A stretch of 64,000 bases of DNA from Aphrocallistes beatrix (lineage: Eukaryota; Porifera; Hexactinellida; Sceptrulophora; Aphrocallistidae): contig OY725492.1 of assembly GCA_963281255.1 (NCBI GenBank), forward strand, positions 5,211,571-5,275,570, in the 5' to 3' direction. A program made the position numbers and the translations under genes. The first letter of the stretch is position 1. The number at the start of each line of letters is the position of its first letter. Below are positions 19,141 to 30,810 of the stretch, piece after piece. The notes under the pieces were generated by a model. The model was not told the DNA's origin, ran no database searches, and saw nothing but the letters and a program-made list of their open reading frames with translations.

Positions 19141-22100
19141 CTAACTTATTTGGAGGGAAGAGGTGGAACGATCCAATTTACTAACGTTAAAATCAACAAA
19201 TATCTGCAACACTGCTTCGTCAACTTGTTCCTTGCCGCACACTTGAAACTCTCTACAAAATTCTCCCAGTCTGCCCTTCATCGTTCTCTCAAAGTGAGTG
19301 TAGCTCCTGCTGGTGTTGATTCCGTGATAGAAAATATTATTTTCCGTCATCGGATTCCACACGTGTTCATCCCAATCATAGAAACAGAGAATGCCATGGT
19401 TGCAACAGCAGCAGTTTGATTGGTCACTATCACTTCGATGTTGCTTGTAGTTAGGAAAATTGCCATGAGGTGGAGCATCAAATATGTGCACGAGTATATT
19501 CTTGACGTATTTGTCAGTATACCAATTTGTCATAATCACCGCAGTTGCAAACCCATCCAACATTGCTTCTGGAGTATCACCTCCACCATCGGCCTTCACA
19601 CCTTTCAGAAATGTTCCAATTGAGTCTGAGTCGTTGGAAAAACTTGAATCATTTGGAAAAGTTTCAATGATATCCTTATCACAATGATCTCGATATATCA
19701 CGATTCGAAAATTACACTTTGAAGCTCTCTGTTGATATTCATTTGCAAGTTTAGCCACGGAAAGACGAGCTCTTTCAATATCTTTATGCATAGAACCAGT
19801 GCCATCGATTAGGAAGCAGATATAGAAGTTATTTGAAATGCTCTTCAATTCTGCAAGGCTGATAGGAATATAGGAGATGTGTATTCCCTGCGTTGAGTAG
19901 TATTGTAGTATTCCTCGACCAAATTTGCTCCAGATCTTCTGCATTACGATTCTCTGAGCTTGTCTGAGTGCTTCAAAGTTGGGATCATCTGATATTTCCC
20001 AATTCCACTCGCTTCCACAACTTGATTTAAAGTCTCTCCATTTCATAGTGGTATCGGGCAACTTAACATCCATAAAATCATGGTAGTCATCACACATGAA
20101 TAGAACAGCAGTGTGCTCTGAGTCGTTCTTCCAAACCTTTCCTCCCATCGATGAGAGTTGATGACCATTGGAAATCTGGCATTTTGAACCGTCATTGTGA
20201 ATTGGTTTCTCACAGAACTTTCCACAGCTGGGACAACGCATCTCACAACCCAACGCATCTTTCAAGAAATGACTCCTGAGTCGCTTGAACAGTTGCAACA
20301 TAAAATCAGGATTGAGAGAAAAGCTCTCACTCTTTGTTGAAAGAATGCGTCTGAAGTTTTCAATAAATGTGTAGATATTGAAGATTGATTCTTTGAAGAA
20401 GATATCAGTGCTTTCTAACCTCTTGAAATCCTCAGGTCTGATGGCATGTCCAGACTTTTCCTCTCGGAGTATATAATTGTCGGACCTTTTTATTTTAATA
20501 TTTTCGATTTCAAATGCTTTTTTGAAATGCTCTGAAAAATGTTTGGATGAAAATTTCGGGTTGAGGTACATGCTTAAGTAGAGCGACATTGCTCTAAAAG
20601 GAGCTTCCTTTGATTGGACAGATACATTTTCCATGGACTCACACAGTACAAAGTTCCTGTCAGAATATAATCGATTGGCCTCCTTTATTTCTTCAGGTAA
20701 AGCGTCAAAGTATTCTTGCAAAGACAGTAATTGTTGTGTCAAAAGATCAATGCACTCTGCAAATAACTTTTTTGCTTCGTTATGCATTATCATGTTTAAT
20801 TTTTCCTCAAGTTCGCCGAAACGTTGATGAAATAGTTTCTCCAACAAACAATTTCGATTGCATATGAACTGGATAACAAAGTTATCAGTATCAACAATTT
20901 CTATTTCAGGGTTTATTTCTACTTTTTCTTCGATGATTTGGTTTGCTTCTGATAATAAGTTTACCATTGTCAATGCTTCATTTTCACTTTCAATTCTTTT
21001 CTCGACTTTTGTCTCGATCGAAGATAAAACGAATCGTTTTACAGCTTCGATGTAACTCAGAGCGAAAGTTTCTGAAATTTTCAAATCGTTAGCTCTCATG
21101 TTGTTAGTGTCCCAATCTCCTTTTAGCATTTTGCGATTTTCGATTTTTTGGAGAAAATATCCCTTCAATTCATCTTTTTTCGAATCGCGGTGTTCTTCTT
21201 CTAATTTTATTTGTTCTTGCTGATTCCTTAGGAATACCTTGAAAGCGTAGGAGAATAGAAGAGTGGAGAGTGCCCTCTCTGCTCGATTAGATAGCATAGC
21301 TCGAATGTACTTAATCTCGTGATTCACGACGCGTCTACTGATCTTCAACTCATTTACCAGGAGTTTTATTGTAGCTTGTGAGAGCTCCGGGTCTTTCTCT
21401 AATAAAATACCAGTTTGTTCTCTCACTTCATTCAGAAACGTATCCCAAGCGCTGTTAATAAAATCCTGAGGATTTCTAAGCTTAGAAACCAGATGGAGTA
21501 TTTGGAATTTTTCTGGACATTCTCCCCACACAATCTCGTAATAGTTATAATCGCCTGAACATGATCTTACAATTGGGCTGCATTCTTCTGAAATCCACTC
21601 ACTCAACTTAGTATTTTTTCTGAACATTTTGATTTTGACCGTGTCTTGTGACTGAATGAGTGATTTGGGAGACAAATACATACATCTCGTACGTTTGTTA
21701 TGAGGTTGTATTGATTTGAGATTTCCGTAAGATTGATTGAGTGTGCAAAAGTACCAGTCTTCAGGATGGTCTATATTGACATTTTTTAAGTTGTACAAAA
21801 TTTCTCTTTCCATTTCAGATATTATTTTTTCCATATCAAAATTATGCTTTGAAAACAACTTGAAAATGGTGTGACGTGTTTCGATAAAATTGCACTCCAT
21901 TTTGAAGTTTGAGTAGAGAGTAGCAAAACATTCTTCTTGGATGTTCCGTTCGTCTTCGAAATCGTATTGATAGCATTGCTTCCAATTCTCGTTGAATTCT
22001 TGAGTTTTCTGATCGGGAGACATGTTGAGGTAGTCATCAAGCCTAAGTTCGATCCTTATTTTGAAGGTTTTCATGCTTTTGGCGAGCCTAAGCTCTAAAT

Positions 22101-25100
22101 AGTTGAATTTGATACGAAATTTTAACTTGTCTTCATACCTTTTCAAAATATTGTGTATCAAACGATTCATATTGGACTCAGCTTGCTCATAAACAAACTT
22201 AAACTGTTCAAATTCAACAAGCTCTCTTGCTTGCCTTTGAAATTCGCCTTTACATTTATCCCGACATGGATCGTAGGTTTCTTTGAATTTCCCCATTTGT
22301 TCGATAAGTATCGCTTTTGGATCGAATAGGTGTTCAATTTTGTCAATTTCTTTGAAAATTGTTTCAAGGCTATCCAAAAAGATTTGCCGCTTTTGATCAA
22401 TTTCATTTTCGATCAAATTAATGTAAATATCACTTAGAGTCTGTGAAAATTTCATTTCTTCCACCCCGCGATACATTACTATGTCCTGATATTTAACACA
22501 CGTTTCCCAGATATGTCCAGCCATCTGTATCCATTCACTGACATTTTCAAAAGGCTGTTTCTCGTTATGAGATATAAATTGTATTTCTTCAAATATCATG
22601 TCTTTTAATCCTGCGCATTTCATTAGAAAATCTTCAGTCGTTTCATGTTTTACTGGTTTGTTGTGTTTCTCTCTCCAAAAAGGAGAATCAATTGATATTG
22701 AGTTAAATGCTGAAGGTAGAATAGTCAATTGTTTATGAGAAATCTGAATCAGATCAGAAATCTTTGATTCTTCAGACGATGTCAACATGGGCAAATCCAA
22801 ACTCTCCATCATTGAATTGAGAGAACTAGCATGCTTCTTGACATCTGGATCTAGTTGCTGATTCAGAACAAAATATAATTTTGGTAGAGCCACTTTGTTC
22901 ACCTTGAGTCGAGTTAGAGAGTATGCACAAAGTTCCAGGAGGTTTTGTAGTTCAGCATTGATGTCTCCTACGATATTAATGATGACAACTTGAGAAACCG
23001 CAAGGCAGAAAAGTGCCAATGTTCTATCAAAATTTATCAAATTATCCTTTTTCGAACTCTTCCTCTCGACAGCACTCAATCCTTCAGTATCGAGAATCAA
23101 AAGAGTTTTGGAATTATTAATGTTTTCATCCAGTTGGAATAAAGACCCATAAACCCCTTTCGTACAACGACCTGAACTGGTCACAAAGCGGCAGCCGAAT
23201 AGATAGTTGAGGAGCGTAGATTTTCCTGAATTTTGAGGTCCAAGAATACTAATAACTAATGGGGCAGCACTCAATTTTAAGCTTTTCCCTCTATTATATT
23301 CATTCAATATCTCATTCTGCGCTTTATAATATTCCTGAAGAAGTATGTCTATATCTTTACTGTAGAAGACAAGATTGTCTCCATCAATTAGTTCGAAAGG
23401 TTCTCCATCCATTAGGTGCTTACAAAGATACCTTTGCAACTTAGATGTAAAGGAAATATGTTCAGGCTCCGTTCTAGTCGCATCGTACTTGAAAGAGAGC
23501 AATGCTTCTCTCCATAAGATATCGATAGAGTATTTGTAATGTGTTACTTCATTTAGAGCTTTTAGATAGTCTGAAAGGCTCCTTAAAAGCAGTGGCGAGT
23601 ATTCACAACTGAATAACTTCAAGAAGCAATCAGTCACACTACTAGTTCGAGCTTGAGATAGCTGTTTGAATGAACAAGCACATTTTTCATTCAGTTCTTT
23701 AATTGATTTTTGATTTGTCTCATGATTCGCTTTGTGATGAGAAGACATATATTCCACAAAAATTGGATAAAATGATAGAAGACATCTCTCATCTTCTTTC
23801 TTGCCATTTTTATCACTTTTATTTTCAATTAATTTAGTTACGGCATCAATTCTTCTCTTCGAATCCAGGATAGCTGGATGATTTGGGTCTTTTAACTCTC
23901 TCATTACGTTTTCAATCAAACTCTGATCAAATGTTTGGGAAGGATCTATATCTTTGAAGAGCTCTCTGAATTGGTTTATGAGCGATCTCTTAGCAGTTTT
24001 GTCTATTTGTTTCAAATTAGGAATGGAAACAGTTTGATAATGGATATAAGTTGGCATATCAGTTATTTGGTTGGTATCACGGATCAAAAGGATTATATAC
24101 TTTGAGTGTTTGGAGAAAGATTGAAGTTCATCAGCGAATCTATTTTCTTTCAGGTTTTCATAAAGGACGTGTATGAAAAGAATATTGACATATTCAGCTA
24201 GAATACGTACTATCTCAGAACTCACTCCGCTATGGCAATCAAATATGGCAACCTTAGAGTCAACCTTAATATTTTTCAAAAGCTGTACATCGATGGATTT
24301 CAAGTGGTATGGACTATTGCTGTTATCCTTGCTCACAAAGTCAGTATTGAAAATCAAATCCAGAAATGTTGACTTTCCTACTGGTGACCAATTAGCTTTT
24401 CCAAGTCCGAACGATGCAATGGTCAAACACTTGGGAAAAATAAACCACAGTTCGTGGCAAACTTTAAACATTACAGCCTCATCCCTCTCTGTAAGAGAAG
24501 CTATCGATGGATAGTAGAAAGGGACTGGGAAATTGACTGAATAGTCGTCAATGCAAAGAGCTTTGACAAGAGAATCAGATTTCTGGAAAATTGAGTGGAA
24601 TATCGCATCATTAGTTCTAGGCAAGTCCGAAGAACGATTCTGGCACCAGGCTATTTTAAGTTCATCAAAAGACAGACCACACTTTAGATAATATATCACA
24701 ATTGGAATCAATTCATCAAATTCCATTTTTTTATTTCTGCTTTCTATATCCGTCAACATCGATTTACAGGTTTCGATAGTTATAGTTTTGTACTCACAAA
24801 TAGATAGTATTCTCTTGAGATTTATGACCATTCTAGTTTCAAGTAAATCACTAACTTGCTTACTTGAATTTTCCTTTTCTTGATCTGGGGTAATACTATA
24901 TGGTAAAGACTCCGATAGACTAGTAATTTCGTTTATTTGTGATGACGATTGCTTCTTGTTAATCTAAAAGATTTGGAATTGGAACTATAAAATGAAGATT
25001 TGATCATAGATTCCGCCAACAAATCATACGGTAGCTAGACTAGTTGTTTCAGAATAGGCGGTTGTTACAAGTTACTCATTTCATATTCTAAAAGTACACC

Positions 25101-26053
25101 TCCTGACATAGGAAATGTTGCCCCTGCTTACTTAAACACTTATATAGCTTCGTTGTAGAAAGTAATTACCTATCTATTCGACACATTTTTGATTTTATCA
25201 AATTATAATGTCCATATTGTTGAATGAGTATGTTAAATTATATATACTTAAATTAATATATAGAAGATTTCATACCTATTCCAATTTAGTTTCACTTCAC
25301 CTATAAACGTTTTGATTCTGGCCTATTTAATATAGAGTTATTGTAGATCAGATGTCGGCAACCTATGACACGCGGAGTTGAAAATATTTGTGGGTAAACA
25401 GACCGACATTTATGTATATTCAGGGGTCGGTAACCTTAGACAGGCGTGCCACTGGCACACAAAGTCATAAATATATCGACATTATAAGTAAACTGGCACA
25501 CTAATTCTGAATGTTGCCGGCCTCTGACCTGACTATTCATTATTTGTGATCGCATGATAACAACTAGTGTTTTGACTGTTGAACCTTTCTGGAGTGAGAT
25601 TCCTGATCACAATTATTAATTAATATAATGATTGATTAATTTTTGATTTAAGAGGCTGTTCCAACGTTACGTAATGCTTCCAAGGGAGGTACGGGGGTAG
25701 CAAATTGTTTCAGCTTTATCATTGTGCAATACAAGATGGTCAAATAGCGTGTCATAGGGATGGGATGTCTAAAATAAAAAAATTTTGAACGGCCCCTAAC
25801 GATTTCTAAATCGAACTACAAAGAAATGTAAATATGATTAAGTAAATCATACCAGTTCCAATGCTTCTTTTGACGCACGAAGAAAACGTTTAACTTCTAT
25901 GTTGTTCATCCCAATGCTTTGGAGATCAGACTTGTCTATGTCTTGAAGCTCCTTCAGCGAATGAACCTTCATCTTCAATATACCATCAGTGTATTCCTCA
26001 AGATTCTGCTGCTCCAAAAACGATACTACCTCTTCATTGTGATTAGATGCCAT
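19141..26053 (-). CDS. SAM + very large inducible-type GTPase (VLIG) + vWA protein
   Basis: Two exons: 26053..25853 (67 codons) and 24963..19141, joined in phase 0 (donor CTG/GTATGA, acceptor TTTTAG). The product is 2007 residues. Residues 1-67 form a SAM domain (VVSFLEQQNLEEYTDGIL .. LKELQDIDKSDLQSIGM). Around residue 260 is a degenerate P-loop (NWSPVGKST) with DCHSG, read as a pseudo-GTPase. Around 640 is the canonical G1 (GPQNSGKSTLLN), then GRCTKGVYGS and DTEGL at about 690, as in VLIG/GVIN-type GTPases. A long helical, charged middle region follows. Around 1640 is a Cys/His cluster (CPSCGKFC..H..C). From about 1785 is a vWA-like domain with an altered MIDAS (DGTGS). VLIGs are interferon-induced in vertebrates. 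The SAM and vWA ends suggest an adaptor or scaffold role, which is inferred. Confidence 0.82.
25371..25522. mobile_element. Probable hAT-type MITE in the VLIG intron
   Basis: Contains CAGATGTCGGCAACCTATGA at its left, an inner GGGGTCGGTAACC, and GTTGCCGGCCTCTGACCTG at its right. These are inverted versions of the CAGNGGTCGGCAACC end common in hAT MITEs. No convincing target duplication was found, so the borders are approximate. Confidence 0.5.
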
Positions 26054-27395
26054 CAATTCACGTTGCCAACGGAAGACAATTTAGGAATGTTTAAAAAAAG
26101 TTCACTCACGGTAGATAAATTTTGTCAAACTTTCACTAGATTTAGTTGCACATTGAGGCTATATTTAATGGAAATTAATACCTTAATCGCATTCAGCTCA
26201 TATTATTTGTAATTCAATACTTTCTTATGGAATATATGTTTACTTAGCTCTCTATCCCAGTTTTCTTGAAATATAATTAATTAACGCAAAAGGGAATTAA
26301 CGACATTGAAATTAATACCCAAAATGCGGCTATTTATGGCTAAGATTAGCGTTAAAATGAATGTCAAAAGCTTGGTTCTTTTCATTTTAGTTTACTAAAA
26401 ATGCTCCCGGTTAGATATTTCAATGCTTTCATGCTTCGTTGCACGTCAAGTTTGTCAATCTGTATCCCTGAATGGCCGGTGTCAATAGCCACTTTGTAAG
26501 ATCAACAGTTTATGTCGGCCCCGAAAATTGAAATAGTCAGAACACAATTTAAATTCCAAATCTAATAAGTGAAATAACCAATAATCTCAGTTGAAATATA
26601 GCTTCACTCGCAAAATACAAATTAACTTCAAAGGGTTCAAAATATGGTTACATTCAATAATTTAAACATATTTTCAGATCTTTGAAATTTATATTTTAGT
26701 GTTAAATTATATCTCATCATCATTATAACTAACTATGATGGAAAATAGTAAGGATTTCAAAGACTTTTGTCCGATTAGAGTATATCTCATAATTATAGAC
26801 TCCTTTAAGTAGGAACTGTAGGCTTCAATCTCGGTCCTGGAACTTGGGTCTATTGTGTGTATAAATTCTTATTCCTAGAGTTGTATCCACTCTGTCTCTG
26901 TCAACTCTTCATCCAGCAATCATATGAACGGGTGGATGGATAAAGAGTTGGTGAGAGGATACTGTTTTCCGAATTCTGTGCTACTCAACCACTTGACTTC
27001 CCTTGCGACACATTGTAAGGAGAATTCACCAATCATTTATTGCTAGGTCGAATGAGTGTGGATCGAATTCTGTCCAGTATTTGAGTGAATAGAGGAAGAG
27101 AAAGGATTATTTCCCGTTTTTCATAGATTCCTGCACTCAGTGACTTTCTTTTCAAGCACGGCTCTGATTTCTTACTTAATTGATTGATGGGACTCATTTC
27201 TGAAATTCTTCGACATTTTGATCTTTCTCGGTTTAGAGTGAATCCAGATTCTTTATTGCTTTGAACCTCTCTCTTATTGGAGCCACTCTAACAGTCTGTC
27301 GACTGTCACTTTTTTGAAGTTTCAGTTCCTTAAAAATATTTTATTTGCTGAGACCCAAACAACATCAAATTATGAAACAAACTCATCTTGTCCAT
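26054..27395. other. Divergent region between the VLIG gene and NHL-D
   Basis: Must contain the VLIG promoter (minus strand), but no clear TATA box was identified. 26809-27330 is the module shared with the NHL-A/B spacer (11085-11560), including CAACTCTTCATCCAGCAATC. The rest shows nothing recognised. Confidence 0.5.
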
Positions 27396-27549
27396 CGTGT
27401 GTAACCAATATTGAACTCCACAACGTTACAGTGGTTTCCATAGCAACCAATGACGTACTATGGTATTCTCGTATTACATATAATACAGATTGTGTCTTTA
27501 GTAAAGTATAATATTTCTATTTAACAAAATAGTTCTAAAGTCATAAGCA
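27396..27549 (+). promoter_or_regulatory. Promoter of NHL-D
   Basis: AACCAATATTG at about 27403, X-box GTTTCCATAGCAAC at 27434-27447, then AATGACGTAC with TGACGTAC at 27451-27458, TATA-like TACATATAATAC. One base between the X-box and CRE differs from the other copies (CCAATGACG instead of CCATTGACG), but the spacing is kept. Confidence 0.75.
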
Positions 27550-28785
27550 ATGGCAACCAATATTCAAGATGTCGCACCTTACGACACAATGGCGCATTTC
27601 CATCGAATCGCCGCTCGAATCGAGCTCACTTTCAATGTCCTGATTGATCAGCTGATCGAGAGGAGGGACGCTCTCTGCCAACAAGTCACACAACTTCGAG
27701 ATGACTTCCACAGCAAAGAGTGCGCCCGTATCGCAGCCATCAAAGAGTTGGATCAAACTCTGCTGCAACTGAGACAATTGAGTAGGAGTAACATTAACCT
27801 CCCCACTCACGAGCAAGCAGTACTCATGTACCAACAGGCCAAGCAGCAGCTGTTTTTTCCCACCCCACTCCCCAACCTCTCCTTCTCCTGTCCCACCCTC
27901 TCTCTCCTTCAGTCCCAGATAGAGCAATTCGGGGAGGTAGTCCAGCTGGAAGTACCGCATTACTCTCAAAAGACACAACCCATCCTAACCGCTGGGATGA
28001 AAGGGGAAGGTGATAAACAGCTTGATGGTATAGGACTGTCTCTAGACGAAGTGAATGAGAAGGTTTATATAGCGGATTATGGGAACGATCGCGTACAGGT
28101 ACTGTCCTTCCAAGGAGAATTCCTATCTCACTTTGGAAAGGAAGTTCTATCTAGTCCTTGGGGAATATCAGTCAGTGATGATCACATCTTCGTTACAGAC
28201 ATTGATTATCACACGCTATTCCAGTTCTGTAAGAACAGCCACCAACTACTCAACAGAGCTGGTGGTGGGGGGAGTAATGAAGGACAGCTGTCTGATCCAC
28301 TGGGATTAAGTGTGGACTGGAATGGAGACGTGTTTGTAGCTGACAAATCGAACAACAGAGTATCCGTGTTCTCTAACCTCCTACACTACAAGCACACTAT
28401 CGGACTAGGATCCCTATCCGAGCCTACTGACGTAAGACTAACGACAGATAAAGTGGTGGTACTAGACTGGAGTCCCAACTGCATCCACTTCTTCTCCAGA
28501 AGTGGAGACCTCCTTACCTCCTGCGTGTCTCAGGGAGAAGGACAGGAATGTTTGGTATATGAACCTTATTTTTTCTGTCTGGACTGTGAGCAGAATATCC
28601 TCGTTAGTGACTACTTCCACCATGTCGTCAAGATATTCTCAAACTCCGGGGAGCTACTACACACCATTGGAAGGAAAGGGAACAGAAAAGGAAGACTCAT
28701 TGATCCATTTGGTATTGCCATTTCTTATTCTGGTATTTTGTTTGTATTGTCCGAGAATCCTATTTATTCTTTGCAATTATTTTAA
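27550..28785 (+). CDS. NHL beta-propeller protein, family member D
   Basis: Intronless, 411 residues. The coiled-coil shares CARIAA and DQTLLQLRQ with copy A only. The propeller shares GLGSLSEPTDV and VSDYFHH with copy B only. Variable residues: I in DGIGL, YG and D in IADYGNDR, IDY in VTDIDYH, D in QLSDPLG, KS in VADKSNN, W in VLDWSPN, VYE before PYFF. A C-terminal variant reads KGRLIDPFG instead of the usual KGEFINPYG. The composition looks like a mosaic of A-type and B-type sequence. The cellular function is not known. Confidence 0.88.
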   Translation: MATNIQDVAPYDTMAHFHRIAARIELTFNVLIDQLIERRDALCQQVTQLRDDFHSKECARIAAIKELDQTLLQLRQLSRSNINLPTHEQAVLMYQQAKQQLFFPTPLPNLSFSCPTLSLLQSQIEQFGEVVQLEVPHYSQKTQPILTAGMKGEGDKQLDGIGLSLDEVNEKVYIADYGNDRVQVLSFQGEFLSHFGKEVLSSPWGISVSDDHIFVTDIDYHTLFQFCKNSHQLLNRAGGGGSNEGQLSDPLGLSVDWNGDVFVADKSNNRVSVFSNLLHYKHTIGLGSLSEPTDVRLTTDKVVVLDWSPNCIHFFSRSGDLLTSCVSQGEGQECLVYEPYFFCLDCEQNILVSDYFHHVVKIFSNSGELLHTIGRKGNRKGRLIDPFGIAISYSGILFVLSENPIYSLQLF

Positions 28786-29621
28786 AGTTTTTGTTGTGAA
28801 TTGTTTCTTTGCAAGTATTGTATACTCTGGGTAGAATTGGATTTGTTGTGACATTCAGAAACAGGTCAATCCGCTCTAAACTAATTTGTGTGTGACAATG
28901 TAATCATGGAGAAATGTGTCCTTTTGTGTAGAAACGAAATAAGGAAATGAATGGCATTTGATTTAATGAAGGGATGGAACCCAAAATCAGATATCAAGGC
29001 TATTCGTGGTGCAGAATGAAATCATTCACGTGTTATCTTAGTACAAGTGACTCCGCTTAATCGGGACATTTTGGTTCCGGATATTTTCTCCTGATTAAAC
29101 GGCGTTCCAATTTAAACGATGAAAATTGGTATTAGCTTCTGCGTTTGAGAACTATTTCATACCGAGAGAGTTGAAGAGAGGAGAGAGAAGCTTTGGGAAT
29201 TTACTGTTAACTCCACTTTGGCTAGGAATGTTGAATTGAAAGTGAAAATGAAAGTCTTTTATATTTATACCTTTGACCCCAAGCCATCTTAGGGTTCCCC
29301 CTTAAATAAAACTCTCTGACTGCAGTACTTGATATGGTTGAATTCCTACGGAGCTACTGGTAACTGGAAACTACATCTCCAGCTGTTTCAGAAATGTCCC
29401 CTTACTCGGCTGCTTCTGTGCATAACAACTACATGAAATCTTCGTGGGTGGTCTACAGAGGATGACTGTTCTCGAGAGCATTGTCCAGATGTGTACCGAC
29501 AGTTCAAGAAGTGACGTCATTGGCTGGCTTGTCTTCAGACCAATCATCTACAGTCCTCATGAGGAGAAGAAGACAGTGGTGTTCACAAGAGGAGAGGTGT
29601 GAATGAGCAGAACTTCTGATT
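28786..29621. repeat. Duplicated modules downstream of NHL-D
   Basis: 28818-29040 matches the 3' flank of NHL-A and NHL-C. 29040-29165 is a truncated CTCCGCTTAAT-type MITE. 29170-29485 matches 10768-10980, with an extra block of about 90 bp at 29212-29305. 29505-29621 matches 10200-10320. No gene. Confidence 0.8.
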
Positions 29622-29777
29622 GGTCCTCTTACAGAGATCGGTTTAAGAGATATCTATGGTGGAAGCGTTACCTCACTGTTCTCCAGCTGATTCAGTTCCA
29701 TATGGTACTGTTTCACACCTTACATGCTCTCACCTTCTCAGACTGTGGTTACTCCCGTGGCGTATTGGTATGTCAGA
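29622..29777 (+). pseudogene. ELOVL elongase fragment
   Basis: About 156 bp nearly identical to 35550-35705 of the intact elongase gene, encoding RDRFKRYLWWKRYLTVLQLI and FSDCGYSRGVLVCQ. It begins abruptly within the sixth-helix region and loses homology after VCQ. It has neither the histidine box nor a start codon. It is a dead segmental copy, joined to the same module that ends the NHL-A 3' flank. Confidence 0.88.
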
Positions 29778-29964
29778 GTATACTTACTTTCTCAGTGGCG
29801 TATTGGAATATCCAACTAAACTGCTCTTAGAGATGTTAACTACAGACATTCCCAATGGGTTCCGACTTGGAAAGCGGGCGTGTAGAGGCATCAAAAGTTA
29901 GTCACTGACTCAGACAATAAGTTGGAAGATTCTTGGTGTTTGAAGTAGTGTTGACTCTGAGATG

Positions 29965-29972
29965 TATAAATA
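29965..29972 (+). promoter_or_regulatory. TATA box
   Basis: TATAAATA in the context GATGTATAAATAGG, about 63 bp upstream of the ATG at 30035, placed well for the secreted-protein gene. Confidence 0.65.
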
Positions 29973-30034
29973 GGAGATTGATTCTAAAGCAAACTCATTA
30001 TCACATAATTCCAACTATCCAAGTTTCAGACACC

Positions 30035-30670
30035 ATGAATACTCTCTTCTATGCCTTGTTTTCTCTTTCAACGATATTTGTGGTTTCGTTTGGTCAAATG
30101 TTACCTGCTCCTGGTGTCATCAGGGGATCAGGATATCTCCTTGCTGACCTTGGTCAAGGCCTATCCAATTATACAATCTTAGGTTCCGTTCTATATACAG
30201 ATGATGCCAGAGGGTTGGTGAGGAGTGAGTATTACTTCGCATTGGGATTCGTTTTTTTGGTCACTACTAGCGACAAAGAAAATAAGACTTTGTTAGTTAG
30301 AAATAATGATTGTGAACTCCTTGGAAATGATTTGAGCATCTTAGATGTTCCACTCAACCAATACACCGAGTCTCCTCCTGGAACATATTCCTACACCTTA
30401 GGCGCGAAAACTAACATCTTCGTCTTCATTAATTCTACCTTAATCGAGTTCACCGAAGTCGATACTGGAGCAATTCCCTTCACATTAACGCTGAACATTT
30501 ACTCATTCACTCCTGGGACTCCTCAATTTTGTGTCTTTCAGGAGTTTCCAGAGTGTGTTGCTAAAGGTTTTCGGTGTGATTTGTGTTATAACTCTGCTAT
30601 CAGTATTGTTGGAAATTTGTTTTTCATTCTATCATCGGTTGGAACGCTCTTCTTACTCACTTCCATCTGA
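30035..30670 (+). CDS. Uncharacterised secreted or GPI-anchored protein
   Basis: 211 residues. The ATG at 30035 follows a TATA box and sits in a good context (CACCATGA). Residues 1-20 look like a signal peptide (LFYALFSLSTIFVVSFGQ). Sequons for N-glycosylation: NYT, NKT, NST. There is one Cys in NDCELL and a C-terminal cluster (FCVFQEFPEC, FRCDLC). A hydrophobic C-terminus (ISIVGNLFFILSSVGTLFLL) ends the protein with almost no tail, as expected for a GPI-anchor signal, although a membrane helix is possible. No family was recognised. AATAAA at 30805-30810 fits as its polyadenylation signal. It lies between NHL-D and NHL-E. Confidence 0.72.
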   Translation: MNTLFYALFSLSTIFVVSFGQMLPAPGVIRGSGYLLADLGQGLSNYTILGSVLYTDDARGLVRSEYYFALGFVFLVTTSDKENKTLLVRNNDCELLGNDLSILDVPLNQYTESPPGTYSYTLGAKTNIFVFINSTLIEFTEVDTGAIPFTLTLNIYSFTPGTPQFCVFQEFPECVAKGFRCDLCYNSAISIVGNLFFILSSVGTLFLLTSI

Positions 30671-30804
30671 GAACTAACTCGAACCAATGAAGTACTTTTG
30701 TTCTTATTTTAGAATTATTTATTAGTTTAGATTATTTCCAAAGGAAACGAAATTCCTTTTCATTATAGTATATTCCTTATTTCCTAAATATTTGTGTTTT
30801 ATTG

Positions 30805-30810
30805 AATAAA
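30805..30810 (+). terminator. Polyadenylation signal AATAAA
   Basis: AATAAA, followed at once by overlapping AATAAAA, 135 bp after the stop codon of the secreted-protein gene. Confidence 0.6.
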
